NCBI GenBank assembly: GCA_016722465.1
Contig: JADKJC010000001.1
Location: 62,001-126,000, forward strand
DNA length: 64,000 nt
Direction of reading: 5' to 3'
Source of the DNA: Chitinophagaceae bacterium
GTDB lineage: Bacteria > Bacteroidota > Bacteroidia > Chitinophagales > Chitinophagaceae
The position numbers and the translations under genes were made by a program. Under the pieces are notes generated by a model. The model was not told the origin of the DNA. It saw only the letters and a program-made list of their open reading frames with translations, and ran no database searches. This document shows positions 36,155 to 46,367 of this stretch, piece after piece (the stretch's first letter is position 1; each line of letters begins with the position of its first letter).

Positions 36155-36484
36155 TTATCGGAACATCCTGCCGTCTGCTTCTGTCTTCAGTTCCACTCCC
36201 CTCTCTTTAAACCAGTTAATGGTATCTGTAGTAAAAAAATGATGAAATGCTTTTTTTAAAAAACTATTCCCTCTCGGGTATCTTTTTATCATCTCCGCAA
36301 TACTGAAACAACTATGAGTAACATTGCAACGGCCGCCGCCACTAACTTTTACCTTACTCAATAATTTCGAAGATTTTTCTACAATAATAACTTCCAGCAA
36401 AGGATTCATCCCTGCTGCATTCACGGCACAGAAAAAGCCTGCTGCCCCGCCTCCAATTACTACCAGTCGTTTTTTATTCATCAA
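36155..36484 (-). CDS. FAD-dependent oxidoreductase (HI0933/YhiN family), N-terminal part of a frameshifted gene
   Basis: 109 residues ending at a premature TAA. Opens with the dinucleotide-binding fold RLVVIGGGAAGFFCAVNAA (GxGxxG near residues 10-15), then VIIVEKSSKLLSKVKVSGGGRCNVTHS, the second signature of the HI0933 family, and FKERGVELKTEADGRMF just before the break. A single lost C then causes the stop; the rest of the protein lies in the adjacent frame at 35181-36125. Alone this fragment could bind at most the ADP part of FAD. Start: ATG 36484, or the next codon, also ATG. Confidence 0.78.
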   Translation of the reverse strand: MMNKKRLVVIGGGAAGFFCAVNAAGMNPLLEVIIVEKSSKLLSKVKVSGGGRCNVTHSCFSIAEMIKRYPRGNSFLKKAFHHFFTTDTINWFKERGVELKTEADGRMFR

Positions 36485-36567
36485 TGCTGTATCTTAGATG
36501 TGATCAAAAATAAGCTAAAGCGCTAAGAGGGTAATAGAGAAAAGAAGAAATGAGTAATACAGGTAAA

Positions 36568-36602
36568 GACCGCAGACGACGGACGATAGACCATAGAAAA
36601 AG
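36568..36602. repeat. Heptad array R5a, five units starting GA
   Basis: GACCGCA, GACGACG, GACGATA and similar, 35 bases, upstream of the YiiX-like gene. Confidence 0.7.
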
Positions 36603-36621
36603 AACTTGTAATAATAAATAC

Positions 36622-36656
36622 ATTAATAACCCGTAACTAATAACCTATAACAGCAG
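36622..36656. repeat. Heptad array R5b, five units starting AC or AT
   Basis: ATTAATA, ACCCGTA, ACTAATA and similar, 35 bases, 19 bases after R5a and ending 16 bases before the ATG at 36673. Confidence 0.7.
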
Positions 36657-36672
36657 TAAACAAATAAACAGC

Positions 36673-37263
36673 ATGGCATCAGCAGTGTCCAAAGAACAGA
36701 TAAAAAAAATGCCCGTGATCCCTTATGAAAAAATACGGTCACAATTAAAAACCGGTGATATTGTATTTTGCAGCGGCAGTTACGCATTCTCCGGTGCCAT
36801 ACAAAAACTAACCAAAAGTGTATGGAGTCATGTGGCAGTAGTATATAAAGATGAGGAGCTGGGCAGGGTATTAATGCTGGAAGCAGAACCACAGATCGGT
36901 ATCCGGCTGATACCGCTTTCCAATTACCTGCAAAATTATAAAGGTACCAAACGTTCTTACAAAGGACAGCTCGTAGTTGCCAGGCTGCACCAGGACCTTT
37001 CAAAAGAGCAATTGAATAAAGGAGTAAGTTTTGGGCTGGATGCATTGGCCCGGCCCTATGACAATTATGAGATATTCAGGATCATGATCAGGATATTATT
37101 CCGCATCAGCAAAAGGGAACGCAACAAAAGTTATATATGCAGTGAACTGGTAAGGGATGTATTTGCCAAAGCCGGTGTTATCATTCAATATAAAGACACT
37201 TACATCAGCCCCAATCACATCTGGGTGGATGAAAGAGTGGATGGAAAATACAGGGTGTTGTAA
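36673..37263 (+). CDS. YiiX/YebB-like cysteine hydrolase (permuted NlpC/P60 fold)
   Basis: 196 residues, no signal peptide. The permuted papain-like family has the order GD, His, then Cys: here TGDIVFCSG at 28-35, SVWSHVAVV with His 53, and SYICSELV with Cys 156 near the C-terminus, all in place. Family members are thought to cleave amide bonds in cell wall or lipid substrates; the specific substrate is unknown. The gene stops one base away from the stop of the giant convergent T9SS gene. Confidence 0.82.
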   Translation: MASAVSKEQIKKMPVIPYEKIRSQLKTGDIVFCSGSYAFSGAIQKLTKSVWSHVAVVYKDEELGRVLMLEAEPQIGIRLIPLSNYLQNYKGTKRSYKGQLVVARLHQDLSKEQLNKGVSFGLDALARPYDNYEIFRIMIRILFRISKRERNKSYICSELVRDVFAKAGVIIQYKDTYISPNHIWVDERVDGKYRVL

Positions 37264-37264
37264 A

Positions 37265-40200
37265 TTATCTTACCAATACCACATTTCCTTTCATCTCAAT
37301 GGTTTTTCCATTACGGCCTTTTCCTTTCAGTATCCATACATAATTTGCAACAGGCTGTGGCCTGCCTTTATAAGTACCATCCCATCCCTTCCTGTATTCA
37401 CTGGTCTCAAACATCAGCTCCCCATAACGGTTAAATACCCTGAAATATTCCGTTGAAACAATGCCTACAGGTAATGGGCGGAAAATATCATTGAATCCAT
37501 CGCCATTTGGTGAGAAAGCATTCGGCACATAATAAGTAATACCGCTGTAAGCTTTTACCCAAAGGGAATCATAGCCTTTGCAACCTGCATTGTCTGTTAC
37601 GATCACACTGAACAAAGTACTGTCTGCATACAAGGTAGCCAGCGGGTTGGCGATATAGCGATTGTTGAGCACATTATCCGGCGACCATATATAACTGACA
37701 CCACCATTAGCCAATAATTGATGCGGCAATCCAACTGGTGCAATGGTATCATTGCCGGCAAAGGCAGGAACAGGCGGCTGCTTTGTTACAATCACCGTAT
37801 CACTCACGGCATAATTACAACCGTAACTATCCGTAACGGTAATGATGTATTGCTGCGGCGTTGTTAATGGTTTTACAATAGTGCCTGCAGCAGTTGGGCT
37901 GGCAATACCACCTGTAACCAAAGGTTCCCACGCAAAATTTACTGGTGCAGTAATATTGGTAACAGTGGCAGTAAGTGTAACAACTGAATCCTTATCACAA
38001 ATACCAGCATCATTACCTGCTGTTACAACAGGCAACGCATAAGAAGTAACTGTTACCGGCTTGATGCCATAGCAACCAAAGGCGCTTGCTCCTTTGATAT
38101 AGTACACACCTGCTGTTGCCATTGTTGAACTGCTGTAATTAATTGTAGCAGCAGCATCATTCCAGTAAGTGTATGTAAGGCCGGCATCAGAGCCGGAAGT
38201 TACTGCAGCAACGGTCAAGTCTGCAGTGAGCGGCAAACAGGTAGTTACAGGATCATTGATCACCAACACCGGATTGATATTTACCAGCAGTGTTAGCAAT
38301 ACTGTATCTGCACAACCAGCAGCATTGGCAGAAATTAACTGGTATATACCTGCCGTATTAACAGCAGCAGGATTAATTACTGCAACTCCTGCTTTTGTCC
38401 AGTTGGTAATATTAGTACCCGTATTGTAAACAGCAATAAGGTTGAAGCTATTTCCCATGCAGATATTTATCGTAGTATCATTTCCAAGAGATGGTTTTGG
38501 GTTAATGGTCAGTGTTAGCAAAGCCGTATCGCTGCAACCAAATGGCGATGTAACCACCAGTTGATAAACCCCTGCAACAGAAACCGCAGATGGATTGGCA
38601 ACCACTGAATTATTTTTCGTCCATACAGGGGCAAGCCCTGAAGTTGCATAAACACCAGTAAGATTCAGGATGCTTCCCTGGCAGATGCTGATAGCAGTGT
38701 CTTTTCCAATTGATGGTTTTGGATTTACTGTTACTGCGACAACTGCCGTATCCTTACATCCGGATACATTGGTAACAATCAACTGATAATTGCCTGCTGC
38801 TGCTACAGCCGATGGATTGGCAACAGCAATAGAATTGATTGTCCAGTTCGTGGTAAGCCCTGTAGCGGAATAGAGTGAGGTAAGATTCAATTTATTACCA
38901 TTGCAAATACTCACGGCTGTATCATTACCCAATGATGGCCTGGGATTAGCGGTGAGGATAACGAAGGCAGTATCAGCGCAACCAACACTATTGGTTGCAA
39001 TCAGCCTGTATGCTCCTGCGATTGCAATAGCAGAAGGATCAGGCACTACAACATTATTGATTGTCCAGGCAGCAGTAAGGCCGCTGGTATTATAGGCTGC
39101 AGTAAGATTATAGATATTGCCATTGCATATGCTAACTGTAATATCATTGCCAGGTGATGGCGTTGCATTAACGGTAAGATTCACCACCCTGATAATACTG
39201 TCGCAGCCCGATTGAGATGGGATAGTATCCCTGTAAGTTCCTGCATTGCTTACCGCAATTCCCCATGGCAACGTGAGTAGTGAACCGGCACAGATGCTGG
39301 TATCAGTAGTATTGGTTACCGGAGCTGCAGAGCCTGAGATAATGATTGAATCCCTGGTACTGCAGCTGGCAAAATTTACTTTTACCCAATACAAGCCAGG
39401 GGCAGCTACATTAAAAATTGCGTTGCTGCTTCCATCCTGCCATTGATAAGAGATTGCTCCGGCAACAGTGCCATTCAATACAAACGGGTTTTGTGCAAGG
39501 CATACCGTTGTATCATTTCCCAGGTTTGGTTTTGCATGAACGTTTACTGTTACTTTCCTGATCAAACTATCGCAGCCTCCAAGGTACCGCAATGTATCAT
39601 TGTAAACACCGGCGGTATTTACAATATTCCCCCATGGTAACGTTAACGATGAGCCGGTGCAAAGAGCAGTGTCAATAAGTTGTATAACTGCAGGAGGAAA
39701 GCCGCCAATGTCAACAGTATCTTTAACAGTACAGGATCCAAAGTTGATGGTAACATTATACTGACCCGGTGCCGTGATTTTTAGCGTATCAGCAATGCTT
39801 CCATCCTGCCATGAATAAGATTGTGCTCCGGTTGTAGTGGCATGCAATACATAACCGTTGGATGAAATACAAACAGTTGTATCATTGCCCAGCGGCTTTG
39901 CTGTATTTACATTGTTCACCACAAATGAATCCCGGTAAGTACAGGTGAAATATTTTACATCTGCCCAGTAAACTCCCGGGTTACTTACATAAATAGATGC
40001 GGATGTTGCACCTGTATTCCATAAGTACGTTTCGCCCTGTCCACGGCTGGCACTGATGGAAACAGAATCGGCACAAAGAATAATATTTTGTAAAGGCCTT
40101 GCTGTAATATTACTGATCACTACATTCACCGTATCTGCATCACTGCAGCCATTGTAATTTATTTTTACCCAATACTGGTTATTACCTGTTGCAGTTACCC

Positions 40201-43200
40201 GGAAAGTATCCGCAATGCTTCCGCTCTGCCATACATACGTTGCACCGGGAAATGAAGTGGCAAGCAGCGTAACCGGCGAGCCGTCACAACGGTCTATATC
40301 ATTTCCAAAATTGATGTATGGCCTGCCCGGAACGGTAACAGTTTTAGTTACAGAATCTCTTTTGCCACAACTGGTATTCTCCACTACTAACTTAACCGTG
40401 TAGGTAGAATCATTTGGCAATGGAGGATAAAAGAATAAAGGTGATACATCAGATGACGTTTGACCATTATAACCAAAGCTCCAGTTATAAGTAATACTGG
40501 TGCCATAAGTTGAGAAGTTTACAAACTTCACTGACTCATCAGTATTACAATCAAACAGGGAAGTGAAGTTGGCTGTTGCCAAACAGTTGGTTAATGGCGC
40601 ACAGGTATCTGCATGTGCAATAGCAGATAATTTCAGGTCAATAGTACCGGTAACCTGTTGCCCGAATTTCAGTATGGGTGTAAATATCTGCACATAATAA
40701 CTCTGCCCGGGAACGAGGCATTGATAAGTATTTTGTGTTAATGCATCCAGCACACAACTCTGCTCCTGCATAGCACCGCAATCACCGGTCATCAAACGAT
40801 ATTTAATATCACTGGATGATGCGTTGGTATTCTCCACCAGGAACGCCGTTACATCCAATGTATCAGTTCCTCCGATATCCATTCGGAACCAGCTGGATTT
40901 ATAATCAGCAGTATTAGCACCCTGCGGACAGGTAAGCTTTGGACCAAACTCTCCGTAATCAGTACCAATAGTGTGGCAGTCAATAAGCACAGAAGCTGTT
41001 ACAGAACCCGGGCCAATGATTGCTGCAGGTACTGCCCTGCTGCAAAAATCTCCCACAGCTTCTACAAGTTGTATCTCCGGATATACATATTCATTCACCT
41101 GCCCACAACCTGTTATCATTAAATAATAGGTACCGGGAGAAACACAGGTTTCGGCCCAGTAAGTATTGTCTGCACTGTAAGCGCCGTGATAACCCTGTAT
41201 CTGCAAACCATTGATTGAAGAATCACCGGGAATGACCTGTTTATACAACTGCACCTGGTAATAATCCTGGTACCTTGTTCCGTTTATATAAATCCGGTAC
41301 CTGACGTTGCCGGTTATAGTAGGAGTAAATTTATACCACAATGTTTTTTGACAGTTGTAACCGGAATAAAAATAGAATGGATCGGCTGCATCCCTGGTAG
41401 CGCAGGAATAATTATCAACATCACCCAAAAATGTGCCCACACCCACAGTTCCAATGTCTCCAGCCTGCGAATAATGATCATGTTTGGGTAACACCAGGTT
41501 AATGGAATCAATGAGTATGGATACTTCTGTTTGTGTATTGGGTAAAGTACCACCAGCTTCATAGGGTTCGGCATAAACATTTTCTGCCAGTATGTAATAT
41601 CTTGTTGGGATCGAACTGCAGGGATCACGATAGAATTGTACTGAATTATTCAGATTGGCACAATAGTACCAGGTCTGCAGGTTGGTGGCAATAGCTGTTA
41701 AGCCCTGTGTTGTGGTTGAATCTACCTGCCCTGTATTTACCACAGTACTAAATGGCAATGTTCCATCCACATTACTTTTATACACGGTAAACTTTTGCTG
41801 GTATTCCCTGCCGGGAGTTTTACTTTCCAGTTTAACCGTTACATAACCCGGTTGTGCAACTACAAATGTGTACCAGAGATTTCTTCTTGAAACATAGCCC
41901 TGTGCAAAAGCAGTATCATACATGGGTTTGTTGGGGCCGCTGTTATAAATATTTGGATTAACGCTTATCGAACCACAAACAGGGTCAGTTGGATCACTGT
42001 TAAAAGCACCGGTGGTGCAATAAAAAATGTCATTGCTTGCCGCTCTTCCACTATTCAAAGGATTTACATCTCCCACCTTTCCATAATGCCATGCAGAGTC
42101 AGGGGGTACCACGGCAAAATCATACGCATTTTTTGCATAATCAAACCGGGAATACCCGATCTTATCAATATATACAGAAGGGGTTACAGAACTGCATATA
42201 TTATTATCCTTTGCAAAAATCACCAATGTATAAGTACCCGGCTGAAAAAAACAATACTGGATATATCCTGCAGCATTGTTACAAGCCTGTATGGGAGTTA
42301 ATGTTCCAAACTGCAATGAATCAGTCCTAACATCCTTATCATACAACATTGCAAAATACCCACCTGCATTGATCTGCAGGAAACATTCCTGCGTGGTTTT
42401 AAAAACATAATATACCACACGGTTGGCTGCCGTTTCACATGATTTAATTGGATGACTTGTAAAAGGAGTATCCAGGGTACAATTAAAATGTTCTGTTGGT
42501 AAAATATAAGTGGTGTCGGTTCTTGGATAAGCAGGTGTACTGTTAACCCTGTTCACCAGCTGAATTAAATGCGGCTGGTTACTAACGTTCACCGATGCCT
42601 TATATGGCCTGTTGAATACAGGGCCGGGACAGGTTGGTGTAATGGTTACCTGGCATTCATCATTGTAACTAACCGAACTGTTGTACCGGCCTTCCAGGTT
42701 AAGGCTTCGGAAAGTGCTGTCGTAACTCGGCCCCTGGTTGTAAGATACTAACGTGTACCAGCCGGCAGGCAACAATTCACATCCTGCAGTGCTGCCTGCA
42801 GAATAAGTGAAGCTGCTCCATTGCCCGCCCACCGGTGATAATCCAGGCAAACCATCGGTGGCTTTTCCGTAAAACAATGAACGGGTGCCATAGGCCCTGC
42901 CGTAACAATAATAGTAATAGGGATTATCAATTTTTACAAGCGAAGGTTTGTTCAGGTAGAACTGGCGATAGATCGCTTTTGTTGCAGGCTTTCCGCCAAC
43001 GATACAAGGCTGCACACCATTTATGGCGACTGCATTATCATCACATGCCCAATCATCCACATCTGTTTTGATAGTGCCACCGTTTACACCCAATGTATCC
43101 CAGATGCTTCCCATATCCTGTGCAGTCAATGGACTGTAATGTTTTGTCCTTGTTCTTACAAAAGTAAAAATGGGCTGATCTGCTCTCCCTACATCTGCAT

Positions 43201-45214
43201 CGCCACCCATTGTAGTAAACGTATAAGTACCGGGAATTACACAAGCTCTTTTGTTGGTACAATTTGTATTCCAGTCCATGCATTCAGTTATTGGTTTCAG
43301 ACCCGATACTTTATCAGGAAATGCAAATACATTTTGTGCTGAAGCCAATGCATTGGCATCACCGCTGTACAACCGGTAGCGCCATGGAGAGTAATTGGTG
43401 AAGGTTAAATTGGCGAAATCAACCACGCCACTGTCATTCACAACAAATTCACGATAGATGATTTTATTATTTACCGGGTTGCAGGTAGTATCTATCGGTC
43501 TCAGCGTATTTTGGCAGCCCATCGTATCGGATACAGATGTATACGGAACTAAATTTATCAATGGCTGCATTGCCGCACCTACCCTGTTAATGCTGTCAAA
43601 CGCACCGGTTACATTCAATGAATATTTATTGGCGGCCTTACGGGAATAAGCTGTCATGTCCAATCTGAAGCTGGTGCCTAAATTACTGCTCAGGCATTGC
43701 TCACTATTACTGGTAGGCGTATAAGTTGTAAAATAATTATAAGGATAGGTATAATCCTGGCCTGATACCTGCACGGTATAATCACCGGGTTGCAGGCAAT
43801 CAATTGTTCCATTGTAATTAAACACACCAATAATATTGGCGGTATCCAAACCAGTACAGTTATTGGTAAGCCCCTGTTTAAAAACCCTTACCAGTGGTTG
43901 TGGTCCGCATTGGGTAACATAACTATTGAAATAAATAGCAGTGGCAGTGCCGGTTAATGTAAAAGTAAAAAAACTGCTGAGGTTATATTTACCGCCATTG
44001 TACATAATGCCTGTATCGGGCAATGAAGGGCTGCAGTTTGAAGTATTATGATGACTGTTGCAACCCCATACATCATATGCTGTAGTAAGGGTTCCTGCAG
44101 GTGTTGCAACCAGGTTTCCCAAAGCGTTTGTTGGGGAAGGAACGCCGGATAAAATTGGTTTGGGGGCCTGGGTTGGGTTTTGTCCTCCTACTAAAATTCC
44201 CCAGCGTACATCATCTGCAAAATCTTTTTTAATAAAAAGCTGGATGCTGTAAGTAGTACCTGTATCAAGATCGCTGCATTTATACATCCTGTAAGAAGCA
44301 TAGTACCCATTTGTCTGAACAGAATCACATCCACTAACGGCTACCAGTGACCCAATAGGTGTTGTTACTGCATCACCTTTGTACAACGTATAGCCAAAAG
44401 TTCTTAAAGTAGCCTGCCCGTTGTTGGATGGAAAGTAACTTCCATTGGTAGAAGACAATTGCAAAACAATATAATCAAAGTAAGAAGGCGTTTTAAAAGT
44501 AAGCCATGCGCTTTTGTTATACTGATATGGATCAGCAAATGCACTGCAAACTTCTGTTGCATCTTCTATGGACTGGCACTCGGTATTGAAATCAATTTTA
44601 TGGGCATAATAACCAACCGTTCCAAAAGCATAAGCCTGGTTAGGATGATCGTAAGCAGCACCTGTTTGATCGGATATCTCAACCTGCACTGTAATGGGCC
44701 CATTGGCATTGAAGTTGGAAGATACCTGTACCAGGTATTCCCCACTCGGCACACAGGGATGATAGGTATTTCCAAAAGTGACAATAGGAGTCAACTTACT
44801 GCTGATAGCTGCGTTGGTGGGTAAACAGTTACTAGTTTGATAAACAGCAAAGCCTGCATCGCCTGCGGTAATAGTAGTGCCGGGTTGTGTCAATGTAACT
44901 CTTACTGCCCTGATAGTAGCAATGCTGAATTTAAACCATACAGATTTTTTATCAAGCCCGGCAACAAAAATAGCAGGGGCAAATGTTTCTCCGGTTTGTA
45001 CCGTTGCTGCCGTGAGATCGGATTGTAACGAAGTAAAAATACCTAATCCAAAACCACCATTGGGTACCGGAATCACTGTTGCAGCAGTGCAGGAATCATT
45101 TACAGGCGGTACCGCAAAACACTTAATGAAGCAAAGTGTTGTAAAAGAAAAAACAAGCAGCGGCACTTTCGAAATAAAGTTCCTTAGTGTTCTGTATGCC
45201 AGGTTCGTCTTCAT
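37265..45214 (-). CDS. Giant T9SS type B surface protein (2649 residues)
   Basis: Signal peptide KVPLLVFSFTTLCFIKCFA within the first 36 residues, then about 1500 residues of repeated pre-peptidase-like beta modules (NDSCTAATVIPVP, KSVWFKFS, GEYLVQVS; later copies KTLWYKFTP, GTYYLMITGCG). PKD domain at about 1545-1630 (NWSFGYNGQTSSD). Then Ig-like modules with WQDGS (1630-2000), five copies of an approximately 74-residue module (NDTAVSICNGNKLNLT, about 2025-2315), and further PKD-like modules. The final 90 residues (YVPNAFSPNGDGFNDIF, FNRYGELMF, GWDGTYKGRP) are a CHU_C type B sorting domain. Exported by T9SS; adhesion or gliding is inferred. It lies directly downstream of map, where infA and the alpha-operon genes would usually be. 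Confidence 0.93.
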   Translation of the reverse strand: MKTNLAYRTLRNFISKVPLLVFSFTTLCFIKCFAVPPVNDSCTAATVIPVPNGGFGLGIFTSLQSDLTAATVQTGETFAPAIFVAGLDKKSVWFKFSIATIRAVRVTLTQPGTTITAGDAGFAVYQTSNCLPTNAAISSKLTPIVTFGNTYHPCVPSGEYLVQVSSNFNANGPITVQVEISDQTGAAYDHPNQAYAFGTVGYYAHKIDFNTECQSIEDATEVCSAFADPYQYNKSAWLTFKTPSYFDYIVLQLSSTNGSYFPSNNGQATLRTFGYTLYKGDAVTTPIGSLVAVSGCDSVQTNGYYASYRMYKCSDLDTGTTYSIQLFIKKDFADDVRWGILVGGQNPTQAPKPILSGVPSPTNALGNLVATPAGTLTTAYDVWGCNSHHNTSNCSPSLPDTGIMYNGGKYNLSSFFTFTLTGTATAIYFNSYVTQCGPQPLVRVFKQGLTNNCTGLDTANIIGVFNYNGTIDCLQPGDYTVQVSGQDYTYPYNYFTTYTPTSNSEQCLSSNLGTSFRLDMTAYSRKAANKYSLNVTGAFDSINRVGAAMQPLINLVPYTSVSDTMGCQNTLRPIDTTCNPVNNKIIYREFVVNDSGVVDFANLTFTNYSPWRYRLYSGDANALASAQNVFAFPDKVSGLKPITECMDWNTNCTNKRACVIPGTYTFTTMGGDADVGRADQPIFTFVRTRTKHYSPLTAQDMGSIWDTLGVNGGTIKTDVDDWACDDNAVAINGVQPCIVGGKPATKAIYRQFYLNKPSLVKIDNPYYYYCYGRAYGTRSLFYGKATDGLPGLSPVGGQWSSFTYSAGSTAGCELLPAGWYTLVSYNQGPSYDSTFRSLNLEGRYNSSVSYNDECQVTITPTCPGPVFNRPYKASVNVSNQPHLIQLVNRVNSTPAYPRTDTTYILPTEHFNCTLDTPFTSHPIKSCETAANRVVYYVFKTTQECFLQINAGGYFAMLYDKDVRTDSLQFGTLTPIQACNNAAGYIQYCFFQPGTYTLVIFAKDNNICSSVTPSVYIDKIGYSRFDYAKNAYDFAVVPPDSAWHYGKVGDVNPLNSGRAASNDIFYCTTGAFNSDPTDPVCGSISVNPNIYNSGPNKPMYDTAFAQGYVSRRNLWYTFVVAQPGYVTVKLESKTPGREYQQKFTVYKSNVDGTLPFSTVVNTGQVDSTTTQGLTAIATNLQTWYYCANLNNSVQFYRDPCSSIPTRYYILAENVYAEPYEAGGTLPNTQTEVSILIDSINLVLPKHDHYSQAGDIGTVGVGTFLGDVDNYSCATRDAADPFYFYSGYNCQKTLWYKFTPTITGNVRYRIYINGTRYQDYYQVQLYKQVIPGDSSINGLQIQGYHGAYSADNTYWAETCVSPGTYYLMITGCGQVNEYVYPEIQLVEAVGDFCSRAVPAAIIGPGSVTASVLIDCHTIGTDYGEFGPKLTCPQGANTADYKSSWFRMDIGGTDTLDVTAFLVENTNASSSDIKYRLMTGDCGAMQEQSCVLDALTQNTYQCLVPGQSYYVQIFTPILKFGQQVTGTIDLKLSAIAHADTCAPLTNCLATANFTSLFDCNTDESVKFVNFSTYGTSITYNWSFGYNGQTSSDVSPLFFYPPLPNDSTYTVKLVVENTSCGKRDSVTKTVTVPGRPYINFGNDIDRCDGSPVTLLATSFPGATYVWQSGSIADTFRVTATGNNQYWVKINYNGCSDADTVNVVISNITARPLQNIILCADSVSISASRGQGETYLWNTGATSASIYVSNPGVYWADVKYFTCTYRDSFVVNNVNTAKPLGNDTTVCISSNGYVLHATTTGAQSYSWQDGSIADTLKITAPGQYNVTINFGSCTVKDTVDIGGFPPAVIQLIDTALCTGSSLTLPWGNIVNTAGVYNDTLRYLGGCDSLIRKVTVNVHAKPNLGNDTTVCLAQNPFVLNGTVAGAISYQWQDGSSNAIFNVAAPGLYWVKVNFASCSTRDSIIISGSAAPVTNTTDTSICAGSLLTLPWGIAVSNAGTYRDTIPSQSGCDSIIRVVNLTVNATPSPGNDITVSICNGNIYNLTAAYNTSGLTAAWTINNVVVPDPSAIAIAGAYRLIATNSVGCADTAFVILTANPRPSLGNDTAVSICNGNKLNLTSLYSATGLTTNWTINSIAVANPSAVAAAGNYQLIVTNVSGCKDTAVVAVTVNPKPSIGKDTAISICQGSILNLTGVYATSGLAPVWTKNNSVVANPSAVSVAGVYQLVVTSPFGCSDTALLTLTINPKPSLGNDTTINICMGNSFNLIAVYNTGTNITNWTKAGVAVINPAAVNTAGIYQLISANAAGCADTVLLTLLVNINPVLVINDPVTTCLPLTADLTVAAVTSGSDAGLTYTYWNDAAATINYSSSTMATAGVYYIKGASAFGCYGIKPVTVTSYALPVVTAGNDAGICDKDSVVTLTATVTNITAPVNFAWEPLVTGGIASPTAAGTIVKPLTTPQQYIITVTDSYGCNYAVSDTVIVTKQPPVPAFAGNDTIAPVGLPHQLLANGGVSYIWSPDNVLNNRYIANPLATLYADSTLFSVIVTDNAGCKGYDSLWVKAYSGITYYVPNAFSPNGDGFNDIFRPLPVGIVSTEYFRVFNRYGELMFETSEYRKGWDGTYKGRPQPVANYVWILKGKGRNGKTIEMKGNVVLVR

Positions 45215-45495
45215 AAATCTCTTTGCAATTAGTTGTTAAATACCGTGAACATTATTGCTGTTATTGGTATTGTGGTTTCATTGCATCAATTTCACAGAAA
45301 GCGTTTTTAATAAAGCTATCTATCAGGAGCGTTCTGTAGCAGGTATTGAAAATTTCGTAATTAAAAGTAGCCAAAGAGAGCAGGCAAAAAGATACTCAAT
45401 TTGATGTATGCCATCGGCGATGGGAGCAGATACAAAAAAACTGCCTTTAATAAGAGCAGCTTTTGTACACAACTATTTATTTTGTATCGGAATAT
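45215..45495. other. Spacer between map and the giant surface gene
   Basis: 281 bases without infA, rpmJ or any other coding signal. One short palindrome CCATCG / CGATGG (around 45408-45420) has no T tract. The promoter of the surface gene should lie here, but I could not identify it. Confidence 0.5.
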
Positions 45496-46302
45496 TTAGT
45501 AATCAGCAAATAAATCCGGGTTTGCTTTTTCAGCAGCTTCTATTTCAATAAAGGCAGACAAGATATCTGCTTTGTTTTTCTGGATACAAATGTTATGTTC
45601 GTAATGTGCTGCCGGTTTGCCGTCTTCGGTACGGATGGTCCAGCCATCTTTATCATGGTACACATTTTTTGTGCCGAGGTTGATCATTGGTTCAATAGCG
45701 ATAACCATTCCTTCTTTTAGCTTAGCACCGGTGCCACGCTTGCCATAGTTGGGTACCTGGGGGTCTTCATGCAGTTTACGTCCAAGGCCATGCCCTACCA
45801 GTTCTCTTACCACACCATAACCTCTTTCTCTTTCAGTATAATCCTGTACGGCAAAAGAGATATCTCCAACCCTGTTGCCATGCACCGCTTTTTCGATGCC
45901 TTTATAAAGTGAAGCTTTTGTATCTGCCATCAGATGCTTTACTTCATCGGTAATTTCGCCAATGGCAAAAGTATAAGCACTGTCGCCATGAAACCCATTT
46001 TTAAAGACCCCTACATCCACCGAAACAATATCACCATCCTTTAATGCATTCTTTGTAGGGAAACCATGTACCACTGCATCATTCACACTCATGCAGCAGG
46101 CAAAGGGAAATGGTGGGTTACCATACCCTTTAAAGGACGGCGTGGCACCATTGGCCCTGATAAAATCCTCTGCAATCTTATCCAGTTCTGCAGTAGAAGT
46201 ACCTGCTTTGATATGAGCTGCCACATGTGCCAGCGTTTTACTCACCAACTGGCTGCTGATCCTCATCAATTCAACTTCTTCCCTGGTTTTATAATGAATC
46301 AT
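45496..46302 (-). CDS. map: Type I methionine aminopeptidase
   Basis: 268 residues. Removes the initiator Met from nascent proteins in the cytosol. Metal ligands are visible in order: DGDIVSVDVGVFKNGFHGDSAYTF with two Asp, VGHGLGRKLHEDP with His, MVIAIEPMI with Glu, and a final Glu in WTIRTEDGKPAAHYEHNI. Standard length, no N-terminal zinc finger. Follows secY in the conserved spc order but is separated from it by a terminator-like hairpin, so it may be transcribed mostly by readthrough or from its own promoter. Confidence 0.95.
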   Translation of the reverse strand: MIHYKTREEVELMRISSQLVSKTLAHVAAHIKAGTSTAELDKIAEDFIRANGATPSFKGYGNPPFPFACCMSVNDAVVHGFPTKNALKDGDIVSVDVGVFKNGFHGDSAYTFAIGEITDEVKHLMADTKASLYKGIEKAVHGNRVGDISFAVQDYTERERGYGVVRELVGHGLGRKLHEDPQVPNYGKRGTGAKLKEGMVIAIEPMINLGTKNVYHDKDGWTIRTEDGKPAAHYEHNICIQKNKADILSAFIEIEAAEKANPDLFADY

Positions 46303-46330
46303 ACTATTTAAAAATTACGTTCTGCTTGTA

Positions 46331-46361
46331 TAAAATAAACCCTGACGAAGCGCCAGGGTTT
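46331..46361 (-). terminator. Terminator-like hairpin between secY and map
   Basis: On the minus strand AAACCCTG pairs with CAGGGTTT around a GCGCTTCGT loop region, followed by ATTTTAT. It starts a few bases after the secY stop and lies before the map ATG. Confidence 0.6.
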
Positions 46362-46367
46362 AATACT

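Noticed and set aside
36155..36170. Programmed -1 frameshift in the oxidoreductase gene
   Set aside because: No X XXY YYZ slippery site; a simple one-base loss explains it better.
45402..45425. Palindrome CCATCG/CGATGG as terminator after map
   Set aside because: Only six pairs and no T tract on either strand.
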